Shown here: positions 48,039-56,040 of the stretch, one piece after another
Position numbering within the stretch: position 1 is the stretch's first letter
How the letters are laid out: every line of letters begins with the position of its first letter
DNA from: an uncultured Elusimicrobiales bacterium
Lineage (GTDB): Bacteria; Elusimicrobiota; Elusimicrobia; Elusimicrobiales; Elusimicrobiaceae
Assembly: GCA_934667625.1 (NCBI GenBank)
Contig: CAKUMH010000007.1
Coordinates: 1 to 64,000 of the forward strand
Direction of reading: 5' to 3'
Length of the DNA stretch: 64,000 nt
Translations under genes and position numbers: made by a program
Notes under the pieces: model-generated
Seen by the model: only the letters and a program-made list of their open reading frames with translations
The model's database searches: none
Told to the model about the DNA's origin: nothing

Positions 48039-49238
48039 TTATTTGACTTTTTCTGCCAACATCCGGCTGATAGTAATCCCCAATTCCCGGCACGATGCTT
48101 TAATTTTATCGTCGGGCACAAAAGGCGATTTTACCGCCGGAGCCACCACTTGTACCTTCATACTTTCCAGTATTTTGGTAAGCTCATCAATCGGCGCCCC
48201 ATTCCACCCGTAAGACCCAAAGGCAGCCCCTATCAAATTCTTTTTGCGAAGGCCCTTTAAATAGCACAACACATCCGCCATAGACGGAAAAATTTGGCTA
48301 TTTAGCACAGGAGAACCAATAATCAGCGCACTGGCATCTAATAGTTCGGTGGCCACATCACTGCGGTGATTGCTATGCATGGAAAGCTGCTTTACTTCCG
48401 TTCCCCCTGCACGTAACCCATCGGTAATATAATTAGCCATTTTCTCTGTGCTGCCCCACATGGTGTCGTACACAACAATCGCCTTATTCTTAGGCGCCTG
48501 CGTGGCCCATTTGGCATACAAATTGATAATTTTAGACGGATCCTTCCGCCACACAAATCCGTGGTCTGGTGCAATCAAACGCGGGGAAAGACCCATTTGT
48601 TTAACCTGCGCCAAAAAACGCAGGACAATGTCCGAATACGGAAGGACGATATTGGCGTAGTATTTTTCCGCCTCGTAGAGCCAAAGGCGTTCTTCGTTTT
48701 CGTCGTCAAACAGTTTTCCGGTGGCATAATGCATGCCAAATACGTCGTTGGTAAACAGTACATTTTCCTTCTCTAAGTACGAAAACATACTGTCCGGCCA
48801 GTGGAGCATCCGCGCCTCCACAAACGAAATAGTATCACCGCCAACATCAATACGGTCCCCAGTTTTAACTGTTTTTAATTTTAAATCACAATGAAATTGC
48901 GCCGTAATATCCTTAAATCCCATGTCGGAAACATACACCTCTTGTGGCTGAACGTAATTCACCGTTTGCGGCAGTGCTCCCGAATGGTCCATTTCCGAAT
49001 GGTTGGAAATAATAATCTGAATTTTTTTCGGATCAATTACGCTTTGGATACGCTCCATCATTTCACCATAAAACTCTTTCTTTACGGTATCAATGAGGGT
49101 GGGTTTTTGGCCCATTACCAAATACGCATTGTAGGTTGTACCGCGTTTGGTGGAATATCCGTGAAAATCACGAATATTCCAATCAATCGCCCCTACCCAA
49201 TAGACTTTTTCCGAAATTTTTACTGCTTCCATTGTCAT
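48039..49238 (-). CDS. fprA: flavodiiron protein (FprA/ROO type)
   Basis: 399 residues. The beta-lactamase-like domain (1-250) has the diiron ligands: SNHSEMDHSGALP (~78-90), and further ligands near MLHWPDSMFSYLE (~144) and APDHGFVWR (~225). The C-terminal flavodoxin domain starts at ~252 (AIVVYDTMWGSTEKMANYIT) and binds FMN. The enzyme reduces O2 to water, and some members NO to N2O. Neighbouring rubredoxin and flavin reductase are its probable electron donors. SD GGAG precedes the ATG. Confidence 0.95.
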   Translation of the reverse strand: MTMEAVKISEKVYWVGAIDWNIRDFHGYSTKRGTTYNAYLVMGQKPTLIDTVKKEFYGEMMERIQSVIDPKKIQIIISNHSEMDHSGALPQTVNYVQPQEVYVSDMGFKDITAQFHCDLKLKTVKTGDRIDVGGDTISFVEARMLHWPDSMFSYLEKENVLFTNDVFGMHYATGKLFDDENEERLWLYEAEKYYANIVLPYSDIVLRFLAQVKQMGLSPRLIAPDHGFVWRKDPSKIINLYAKWATQAPKNKAIVVYDTMWGSTEKMANYITDGLRAGGTEVKQLSMHSNHRSDVATELLDASALIIGSPVLNSQIFPSMADVLCYLKGLRKKNLIGAAFGSYGWNGAPIDELTKILESMKVQVVAPAVKSPFVPDDKIKASCRELGITISRMLAEKVK

Positions 49239-49263
49239 CTAAAATCTCCTTATTCTTTTCCAA

Positions 49264-49650
49264 TTAATTTTCTTTCTGCCACAACCCGTGTAAATTGCAA
49301 TACTCTCGGGCTAATACTTTGTCCGACTTGCTGGCAAATTCTGCACAGGGTTTATCCCCGGGGCGCAACTGTTTGCGCTGCACTTTACCGCATTTTTCAC
49401 AAATCAGTTCAATCCATTCAATGTGGTGTTCTTCCGTCATTGGATGTTCCACGCTACCAATGGTAACGCGGTATCCGCCTTCTATTTTTTCAATCACCGG
49501 AACATGCTTTTCGGCTGCACCGTCCGAGGTACCTGCCTCCATTTTTTGCATAGGTTTGCCACAGCAGACTAATTCTCCGCCGGAGGCATGCACCACCTCT
49601 ACTATATTTCCACATACACTGCACTTGTAAATTTCATTCATTTTTGTCAT
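49264..49650 (-). CDS. dfx: superoxide reductase (desulfoferrodoxin)
   Basis: 128 residues from ATG 49650 (GGGG upstream). The N-terminal desulforedoxin-like centre has YKCSVCGN (Cys ~9, 12) and VCCGKPM (Cys ~28, 29), so this is the two-iron (2Fe, class I) form. The catalytic centre II shows EKHVPVIE (~47-54), SVEHPMTEEHHIEWI (~64-78) and REYCNLHGLW (~114-123), giving the four His and one Cys; the Lys of EKH is the proton donor. It reduces superoxide to peroxide without releasing O2. Tpx, encoded upstream, could remove the peroxide. Confidence 0.95.
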   Translation of the reverse strand: MTKMNEIYKCSVCGNIVEVVHASGGELVCCGKPMQKMEAGTSDGAAEKHVPVIEKIEGGYRVTIGSVEHPMTEEHHIEWIELICEKCGKVQRKQLRPGDKPCAEFASKSDKVLAREYCNLHGLWQKEN

Positions 49651-49673
49651 ATTTTTCCCCTTTTTTACACATT

Positions 49674-50183
49674 TTACAAACATTTTTGAACTTCCGTTAA
49701 CACGGTTTTATAGTCCGGTTCATGCGTCACTTCTGGAACAAACTCTACATATTGAACCAGGCCCTTTTTATCTATCACAAATACAGCCCTTGTTAATAAT
49801 CCCAAGTCCTCCAGCAAAACTCCGTAATCTTGGGCAAAGCCAAAGTTTCGGTAATCGGAGGCAGTTTTTACGTTTTTTACACCATTGGCCGCGCACCAGC
49901 GGGTTTGCGCAAAGGGCAAATCCCGACTGACCGTTAAGACCACCACATCATCCGACAATTTATTCGCTTCCAAGTTAAAACGCCGTGTTTCCACACTGCA
50001 CACAGGTGTATCTAACGAAGGCACGCACGAAATAAGGAGCACTTTTCCGTCAAAATCGGATTTTTGCACCAATTCCAACGCATTTCCCACCAGTTTAAAA
50101 TCGGGCGCTTTATCCCCCCGTTTAAGCGCCTTCCCTACTACGGAAACAGCTAAACCGTTCATAGTAATTTTTTTCGGTTCCAT
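49674..50183 (-). CDS. tpx: thiol peroxidase
   Basis: 169 residues of the atypical 2-Cys peroxiredoxin class. The peroxidatic Cys lies in SLDTPVCSVETRRFN (~56-70, PVCSVET) and the resolving Cys in TRWCAANGVK (~90-99). The N-terminus carries GDKAPDFKLVG. Tpx reduces hydrogen and organic peroxides using thioredoxin. First gene of the oxygen-defence operon; SD GGGGAG precedes the ATG and a PerR-like palindrome lies 25-39 nt upstream. Confidence 0.95.
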   Translation of the reverse strand: MEPKKITMNGLAVSVVGKALKRGDKAPDFKLVGNALELVQKSDFDGKVLLISCVPSLDTPVCSVETRRFNLEANKLSDDVVVLTVSRDLPFAQTRWCAANGVKNVKTASDYRNFGFAQDYGVLLEDLGLLTRAVFVIDKKGLVQYVEFVPEVTHEPDYKTVLTEVQKCL

Positions 50184-50207
50184 ATTACTCCCCTTTTTTC
50201 TTATTAA

Positions 50208-50230
50208 TAATAATTCTTATTAATAGTATA
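50208..50230 (-). promoter_or_regulatory. tpx promoter with PerR/Fur-like box
   Basis: Minus strand -10 TATACT (50225-50230) followed by TAATAAGAATTATTA (50222-50208), a near-perfect 7-1-7 inverted repeat matching the PerR consensus TTATAATNATTATAA at 11 of 14 fixed positions. The box covers the predicted transcription start, as expected for a repressor. Confidence 0.5.
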
Positions 50231-50446
50231 GCTTATTTTTATCTTTCTGTCTTTTTTATTTTAAAAATCATTTTTTGTTTATACAAGAAAAAAAAGTGAT
50301 TAGTTTATGTTAAAAAATTAAATTTTGCTTAAATTTACGTTTTAACAAGCTTAATAACAATTTTTAATACACATACACTTAAATTTTTTAAAAATGGCTT
50401 ATTGCGCATTTTTATCCCATTTAACGCTATTTTTGTATTTTTTTAA

Positions 50447-50475
50447 TTGACCTATGGGTTAATAAGTGGTAATAT
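50447..50475 (+). promoter_or_regulatory. dnaA promoter
   Basis: TTGACC (50447-50452), exactly 17-bp spacer, TAATAT (50470-50475). Predicted start near 50482, about 27 nt before the GTG start of dnaA. Confidence 0.75.
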
Positions 50476-50507
50476 TAAATAAATCATTCTTTGTATGGCG
50501 GCGTTAT

Positions 50508-50516
50508 TGTGGATAA
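50508..50516. other. DnaA box overlapping the dnaA start codon
   Basis: TGTGGATAA is the reverse complement of the consensus DnaA box TTATCCACA. It includes the proposed GTG start (50509-50511), so DnaA could control its own expression from here. Confidence 0.7.
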
Positions 50517-51906
50517 TTTACAAGTATTTCCCCAGTTAGTTCCTGTTTTTCAAGAAATAGAAAACATTATAGGTAAAGATACGTACGATATGTGGCTGCG
50601 CCCGGCCGATTTTGACTATACGGGCACAGTACTTACTATTTCATTACCTAACCAATTTTGGGGCAAAACAATTCGTGAACGCTACGAACATATTATTAAG
50701 GACGCCTTTTTAAAACACTTAGGCGCGGAAATTTCTGTGGCGTATGCCTTGTCTACTCCGGAACCGGTTTCTACTGTCAAATCCGCCCAAGATATTTTGG
50801 CCACGTTGCCTGCCTATTCACAGCCGGCAAATAACACAGCCCCTCAACAGCCTGCGCCTACTGTAAATCCATTTGCCTCGCGCTTAAACGCCTCTTATAC
50901 TTTTGATAATTTTATTGAATCTCCCTCTAACCGCTTTGCTTATAAAGCAGCTGAAGCAGTTGTGCATAAAATGGGACACCGCGAAAATAATCCACTTGTT
51001 ATTTATTCTGCTCCTGGTTTGGGTAAAACCCATTTATTGCACGCTATTGGAAACCAAATTTTAAAAGAAAACCCTAACGCCAAAGTGCTTTACATGTCCG
51101 GCGAAGAATTTGTCAGTGAATATATTGAAGCTTTACAAAATAAAGAATCGGAAAGTTTCCGCAAAAAATACCGCTCACTGGATTGTTTTTTAATGGATGA
51201 TATTCAATTTGTAGCAGGGAAATCAGCCAGCCAAGAGGAATTTTTTTACACCTTTAATGCTTTATTTGAAAGCCATAAACAAATTGTCTTATCCTCCGAT
51301 CGGACACCGCAACAGCTGGAACTGACCGAAAGACTTTCTTCGCGTTTATTATCCGGCATTACAGTGGAAATAAAACTGCCTAATTTAGAAACGCGTATTG
51401 CTATTTTGCGCCAAAAAAGAGAGAGCACAAATTTTGATATTGGAGATGATGTGCTGGCTTTTATTGCGGAAGGAGTACAAAGTAACATCCGCGAGCTGGA
51501 AGGGTCTCTCTTCCGTTTGGTGGCCTATTGCGGTATGCACGGCGTCACACCGACTATTGCTATTGCCAAAGAACTGCTGGCTGATATTTTAGTAAGCGAA
51601 AACGATTTATCTATTAATGTTAATTCCATTAAAAAAATGGTAGGAAAACATTTTAATATTCGTATGGAGGACTTTAACTCCAAACGTAAGACGCAGTCTA
51701 TTGCGTGGCCACGCCAAATTGCTATGTTTTTAACTACGGAGCTGACGGACCTGTCGCTGCCGGAAATCGGACGCGAATTCAACCGGGACCACAGTACTGT
51801 AGTACACGCACGCGATTTAGTGAAAGAAAAAGTAGAAACAGATCCGTTTTTTGCAGCCGAAATAAACCAAATTATCTTGGATATTAAGGCTGTGGATAAA
51901 AAGTAA
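50509..51906 (+). CDS. dnaA: chromosomal replication initiator DnaA
   Basis: 465 residues from GTG 50509; a TTG at 50491 would add six residues, and neither has a clear SD. Domain I (1-75, ENIIGKDTYDMWLRPADFDY), a short variable linker (~76-120), the AAA+ domain with Walker A YSAPGLGKTHLLHAIG (~165-180) and Walker B DCFLMDDIQFVAGK (~225-238), and the C-terminal DNA-binding domain with GREFNRDHSTVVHARDLV (~420-437) are all present. DnaA opens oriC. First gene of dnaA-dnaN-dciA-gyrB-gyrA. Confidence 0.96.
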   Translation: MDNLQVFPQLVPVFQEIENIIGKDTYDMWLRPADFDYTGTVLTISLPNQFWGKTIRERYEHIIKDAFLKHLGAEISVAYALSTPEPVSTVKSAQDILATLPAYSQPANNTAPQQPAPTVNPFASRLNASYTFDNFIESPSNRFAYKAAEAVVHKMGHRENNPLVIYSAPGLGKTHLLHAIGNQILKENPNAKVLYMSGEEFVSEYIEALQNKESESFRKKYRSLDCFLMDDIQFVAGKSASQEEFFYTFNALFESHKQIVLSSDRTPQQLELTERLSSRLLSGITVEIKLPNLETRIAILRQKRESTNFDIGDDVLAFIAEGVQSNIRELEGSLFRLVAYCGMHGVTPTIAIAKELLADILVSENDLSINVNSIKKMVGKHFNIRMEDFNSKRKTQSIAWPRQIAMFLTTELTDLSLPEIGREFNRDHSTVVHARDLVKEKVETDPFFAAEINQIILDIKAVDKK

Positions 51907-52075
51907 ACAGGTTGTGGATAACCCGTGAATAAGTGAATAAAACAGCGGGTAAATTTTTTAAAGGTGGAAAATGTGGACAAAAAAAGAGGGTTGTGCACAT
52001 CGCCCAGAAATGGAGTGTATAGGTAAAGTCACATTATCCACGCAATCAACAGGACATATAATTAGGGATTAAGAT
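51907..52075. other. dnaA-dnaN intergenic DnaA-box cluster
   Basis: Contains DnaA-box-like sites: TGTGGATAA (51913-51921, perfect), TGTGGACAA (51972-51980, one mismatch) and TTATCCACG (52034-52042, one mismatch), plus TGTGCACAT nearby (weaker). With the A+T-rich region left of dnaA this is a good oriC candidate. Confidence 0.65.
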
Positions 52076-53185
52076 ATGAAAATAAATATTACTAAAGCCA
52101 CCCTTTTGGAAGGCATTCAGATTGTTTCCGCAGGCGTTTCGTCACGCACTACGCTTCCGATTTTGCACAACTTTTTAATGGAAGCCCAAAATGGCAAGTT
52201 AAAGCTTGTCCGCACCGATATGGAAATGGCTACCGTGCACTACGTAAATGCCGAGGTGGAGGAAGAAGGAAGCATTACTGTGCCGATGAAAGAATTTTCC
52301 GACATTATTAAAAATTTAGCCGATGATAAAGAAATTAATCTCTATACGGATGAAAATAATAAATTTCACATTAAATCCGGCAAAAGCAAATTTTGGGTGA
52401 TTGGTACGCCTAAGTCCGAATATCCGGCCATTCCCGATGTAGAACTGTCCAACAGTGTGGCGTTAGACCCTTTGGAATTGCAAAAAATGATTGAAAAAAC
52501 GGCTTTTTCTGCTTCTACGCAGGAAACCCGCTATATTTTAAATGGTCTGTTGTGGAATAATACGGCCGAGAAATTTGAAATTGTAGCGACGGACGGCGGC
52601 CGTTTGGCGGTGGCCGCGCATGAGGCGCTCCCCGGCAGTAAAGAATTTAAAATTATTATTCCCACTAAAATTTTAAACGAAGTGTGCCGCTATATTTCTA
52701 TTGCCAAACCGGCAAAGGACAGCAAAATAAACGTCAATGTATCGTCCAATCAGGTAAGCTTTATGATGAACGAAACCACGTTTATTTCGCGCTTGATTGA
52801 GGGAAATTTTCCCAATTACAACCAAGTTATTCCTACCAAAAAGAATATCTTTTTTGAAGTATTTGCCAAGGAATTATTAGCCTCTACCCGCCGTGCCGCG
52901 CTCTGCTCGGGTGAGTTTGGCAGTGTAGTGAAATACAAATTGGAAAATAATACGCTGACGGTTTCCTCCAATTCCCAAAATATGGATTTTACGGACGAAT
53001 TGCCTATTGAATATATTCAGGAAGCGTTTGATGCAGCCTTTAACCCTCAATACATTATTGACGTGTTAAAGAATATTTCCACGGAAAAGGTGGCCTTTTC
53101 TTTTGTAAATGCCTCTCAGCCAGTACTAGTGGAACCCGTGGGTGATACGACGTTTAAATATGTGATTATGCCGGTGCGTGCCTAA
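52076..53185 (+). CDS. dnaN: DNA polymerase III sliding clamp (beta subunit)
   Basis: 369 residues, three tandem clamp domains. MKINITKATLLEGIQIVSAG begins domain 1; LNGLLWNNTAEKFEIVATDG (~155-174) and HEALPGSKEFKIIIPTKILNE follow in domain 2, and the C-terminal PVGDTTFKYVIMPVRA ends domain 3 with the conserved peptide-binding MPVRA. The dimeric ring tethers polymerase to DNA. Its stop overlaps the ATG of the next gene (TAATG). Confidence 0.97.
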   Translation: MKINITKATLLEGIQIVSAGVSSRTTLPILHNFLMEAQNGKLKLVRTDMEMATVHYVNAEVEEEGSITVPMKEFSDIIKNLADDKEINLYTDENNKFHIKSGKSKFWVIGTPKSEYPAIPDVELSNSVALDPLELQKMIEKTAFSASTQETRYILNGLLWNNTAEKFEIVATDGGRLAVAAHEALPGSKEFKIIIPTKILNEVCRYISIAKPAKDSKINVNVSSNQVSFMMNETTFISRLIEGNFPNYNQVIPTKKNIFFEVFAKELLASTRRAALCSGEFGSVVKYKLENNTLTVSSNSQNMDFTDELPIEYIQEAFDAAFNPQYIIDVLKNISTEKVAFSFVNASQPVLVEPVGDTTFKYVIMPVRA

Positions 53186-53481
53186 TGAAATTTGGCGCAA
53201 AACCCCGTAAAGAGTGGCGCAGTTCCAAAGAACTGGAGTATAGTTTTAACCCGCTCCACCAACAGTTAAACCGTTTGATGATTTTAAATCACGTATGGAA
53301 CGAGTTGGTGGGCAATAAAGGCCGCTTTTGGGTGCTTACGGCAGTGCAGGGAGGGACGTTATTTGTACAAGTTAAAATTTCCGTAGCAAAAAATGAACTG
53401 ATTGCCCGCAGGCAGCAGCTGATTACGGAACTCAATAAACATTTTGAACGTCCGTGGATTAAAAAAATTGAAATTAAGTAA
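53185..53481 (+). CDS. dciA: DciA-like (DUF721) protein
   Basis: 98 residues of the DUF721 family, now known in several bacteria as DciA, the ancestral loader of the replicative helicase DnaB. The family core is seen in LNRLMILNHVWNELVGNKG (~28-46) and LFVQVKISVAKNELIARRQQ, LITELNKHF (~58-88). It overlaps dnaN by one base and precedes gyrB, the position usually taken by recF and/or DUF721. No recF is present here. Confidence 0.8.
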   Translation: MKFGAKPRKEWRSSKELEYSFNPLHQQLNRLMILNHVWNELVGNKGRFWVLTAVQGGTLFVQVKISVAKNELIARRQQLITELNKHFERPWIKKIEIK

Positions 53482-53508
53482 GTTTTACATTTCATCAAGG
53501 AGTTGTAA

Positions 53509-55983
53509 ATGACGACTGAAGAACAGAAAGAGAAGGATTATGATTCTTCCAAAATTACCGTTTTAGAAGGGCTGGAAGCGGTGCGTAAGCGCCCGGCCAT
53601 GTACATTGGCTCAACGGGTCTGCCCGGTTTGCACCATTTGGTGTATGAGGTGGTGGATAACTCCGTAGACGAAATTTTGGCTGGTGGCGCCACCACGATT
53701 ACCGTTACGATCAAAGACGATATGACCTGCTCCATTCAGGACGACGGACGCGGTATCCCGGTAGACCTGATGAAGAACGCCAAGGACGCCAAACTGCGCA
53801 ACAAATCCGCCCTGGAAGTAGTAATGACGGTGTTACACGCCGGCGGCAAATTTGACAGCGGCGCTTATAAAGTGTCCGGCGGGTTGCACGGGGTAGGTGT
53901 TTCGTGTGTAAACGCTCTTTCCGAAACCATGGATGTGGAAGTAAGAAGAAACGGGCATATTCACTTTCAGCGTTATCACCGCGGTAAGCCGGAAGCACCC
54001 GTACAGATAATTGGCGACACCGATGAACATGGTACCAAAGTAACTTTTCACGCTGATAAAGAAATTTTTGGCGATGTTGCCTTTTCGTACGAAACGATTG
54101 GCAACCGTCTGCGCGAATTGGCGTTTTTAAATGCCGGCGTAAAAATTATTTACACCGATGAACGCAAAGAGGACAACCCGACAGTTACCTTCCACTTTGA
54201 AGGAGGTATTGCCCAGTTTGTTAAATTTTTGAACACCAACAAAACGGTCATTAACCCAGAACCTATTTACCTGACCAAAGAAGTGGGTGATAATTACATT
54301 TCCTTTGCTATTCAATACAACGAAAGTTATTCCGAAAACGTGTTTTCGTTTGTGAACAACATTCACACCGTGGAAGGCGGTACACACTTAAGCGGTTTCC
54401 GCGCTTCGCTCACGCGTATTATTAACGAATACATTAAGAGCAATAATCTTTCCAAACATAAAGATATTTCTGTGGGCGGGGATGATATTAAAGAAGGTCT
54501 TACGGCGGTGTTATCCGTTAAAATTCCACACCCGCAGTTTGAAGGGCAGACTAAAACCAAGCTCGGCAACTCAGAAGTGGAAGGTATTGTCCGTTCCGTG
54601 GTGAGCGAAACCTTATCTACTTTTTTTGAAGAAAACCCCAAAACGGCCCGTGCCATTTGCGAAAAATGCGTGGGAGCGGCTATAGCGCGTGAAGCGGCAC
54701 GCAAAGCGCGTGACTTAACCCGCCGCAAAGGAGCCTTGGAAGGAGGTGGACTCCCCGGAAAATTGGCGGATTGCCAAGAAAGAGATTCCGCTAAGTGCGA
54801 GCTTTTCCTGGTAGAGGGTGACTCCGCAGGCGGTTCTGCCAAACAAGGGCGTGACCGCGTGTTTCAGGCTATTTTGCCGCTCCGCGGTAAAATTTTGAAC
54901 GTAGAAAAAGCCCCACTTGTTAAAATTTTGTCCAGCGATACCGTGCGCGACTTAATTGCCGCCGTCGGTACCGGGGTGGGGGAAGGCGAAGGCGGATTTG
55001 ATCTCTCTAAACTTCGCTACCACAAAATTATTTTGATGGCTGATGCTGATGTGGACGGACAGCATATTTCTACCTTACTTTTGACATTCTTCTACCGCCA
55101 ATTAAAGCCGCTTATTGATAACGGACACATTTACTTGGCCCAACCGCCGCTGTACAAGGTGAAAAAAGGCAAAGTGGAGCAATATCTGCAGACTGAAGAC
55201 CAAATGCAGCAGTGGTTGATGAAAGAGGGGCTCGCCACGGTGACCGTGACGGATATGAAGCAAAATATGGCCCTGACCACCGAACAGCTCAAGGATTTGC
55301 TTAAAATCTTGCGGGACGTAGAGGATACGCTTGGCAAACTGGAAGTAAAAAACATCACCCTGAACGATTTTATGGCGTTTTTGGCTGAAGGCAAAGTGCC
55401 GGTGTATCGTATCCCGTTAAGAAGCGGCGGTTTCCGCTATTTCTACACGGAGCAGGAATACCGCGAATACGAGGACCAGTATATGCAGGAAAAACGCGAG
55501 GAATTGGCGGCTGACGGCGTAGACGTGGCAACGATTAGCAACGAAAGTTTGGTCCCCGAACACCAAAGCTTATTTGAATTCGGCAAGCTCTTGGCTGATG
55601 AAAAGAAGATGGAGGTCTTTGGCTTTACCTTTGCGCAGTACCCGGTAATTGAAAGTGAAAAGGACCGCATTAATCCGCTCTTTAAGGTAAACAACGGCAA
55701 AGCAGATGCTTTGGTATACAGCTTGGCGGAACTTTTACACGCAGTGAAGGAAGCAGCCTCCTCCGGGGCTACCATCCAGCGCTATAAAGGTTTGGGTGAA
55801 ATGAACCCCGAACAGCTGTGGGAAACCACCATGGACCCGGCTAAACGCAAACTCATCCAGGTAAAAATCAACGACGCTACTGATACAGAACAAGCGTTTA
55901 CGATGTTGATGGGTGATAAAGTAGAGCCGCGCCGCGACTTTATTCAATCCCACGCCCTGGAAGTAAAGAACTTGGATATTTAA
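53509..55983 (+). CDS. gyrB: DNA gyrase subunit B
   Basis: 824 residues. The GHKL ATPase has VYEVVDNSVDEILAGG (~45-60), DDGRGIPVD and GGLHGVGVSCVNAL (~124-137). The TOPRIM region shows ELFLVEGDSAGGSAKQGRDR (~430-449) and LMADADVDGQHISTLLLTF (~513-531). It is the long form, with an extra domain of about 170 residues before the C-terminal GLGEMNPEQLWETTMDPAKR, similar in layout to proteobacterial GyrB. SD AAGGAG precedes the ATG. gyrA follows. Confidence 0.97.
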   Translation: MTTEEQKEKDYDSSKITVLEGLEAVRKRPAMYIGSTGLPGLHHLVYEVVDNSVDEILAGGATTITVTIKDDMTCSIQDDGRGIPVDLMKNAKDAKLRNKSALEVVMTVLHAGGKFDSGAYKVSGGLHGVGVSCVNALSETMDVEVRRNGHIHFQRYHRGKPEAPVQIIGDTDEHGTKVTFHADKEIFGDVAFSYETIGNRLRELAFLNAGVKIIYTDERKEDNPTVTFHFEGGIAQFVKFLNTNKTVINPEPIYLTKEVGDNYISFAIQYNESYSENVFSFVNNIHTVEGGTHLSGFRASLTRIINEYIKSNNLSKHKDISVGGDDIKEGLTAVLSVKIPHPQFEGQTKTKLGNSEVEGIVRSVVSETLSTFFEENPKTARAICEKCVGAAIAREAARKARDLTRRKGALEGGGLPGKLADCQERDSAKCELFLVEGDSAGGSAKQGRDRVFQAILPLRGKILNVEKAPLVKILSSDTVRDLIAAVGTGVGEGEGGFDLSKLRYHKIILMADADVDGQHISTLLLTFFYRQLKPLIDNGHIYLAQPPLYKVKKGKVEQYLQTEDQMQQWLMKEGLATVTVTDMKQNMALTTEQLKDLLKILRDVEDTLGKLEVKNITLNDFMAFLAEGKVPVYRIPLRSGGFRYFYTEQEYREYEDQYMQEKREELAADGVDVATISNESLVPEHQSLFEFGKLLADEKKMEVFGFTFAQYPVIESEKDRINPLFKVNNGKADALVYSLAELLHAVKEAASSGATIQRYKGLGEMNPEQLWETTMDPAKRKLIQVKINDATDTEQAFTMLMGDKVEPRRDFIQSHALEVKNLDI

Positions 55984-56040
55984 TACACTGGGCCCGTGTG
56001 GCCCCTGTACGATTTAATCCGTAACAGGAGATATTTTTAA

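Larger units (their letters stand above)
50184..50508. other. A+T-rich origin-proximal intergenic region
   Basis: 325 bp between divergent tpx and dnaA, mostly A/T with many T- and A-runs and the direct repeat TTATTAATA (50201-50209, 50217-50225). It holds the tpx promoter and PerR-like site at the left end and the dnaA promoter at the right end. No convincing DnaA box is seen inside it except at its right border. Together with the dnaA-dnaN gap it is the likely oriC area. Confidence 0.6.

Noticed and set aside
48026..48121. Longer flavin reductase start
   Set aside because: The upstream codons are inside fprA in another frame; AAGAGG supports ATG 48025.
50491..50508. TTG start for dnaA
   Set aside because: It would add six residues without an SD. 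The GTG at 50509 fits the family start better, but this is not proven.
53185..53481. recF remnant between dnaN and gyrB
   Set aside because: The 98-codon gene has no Walker motif or SMC-like sequence and matches the DUF721/DciA pattern.
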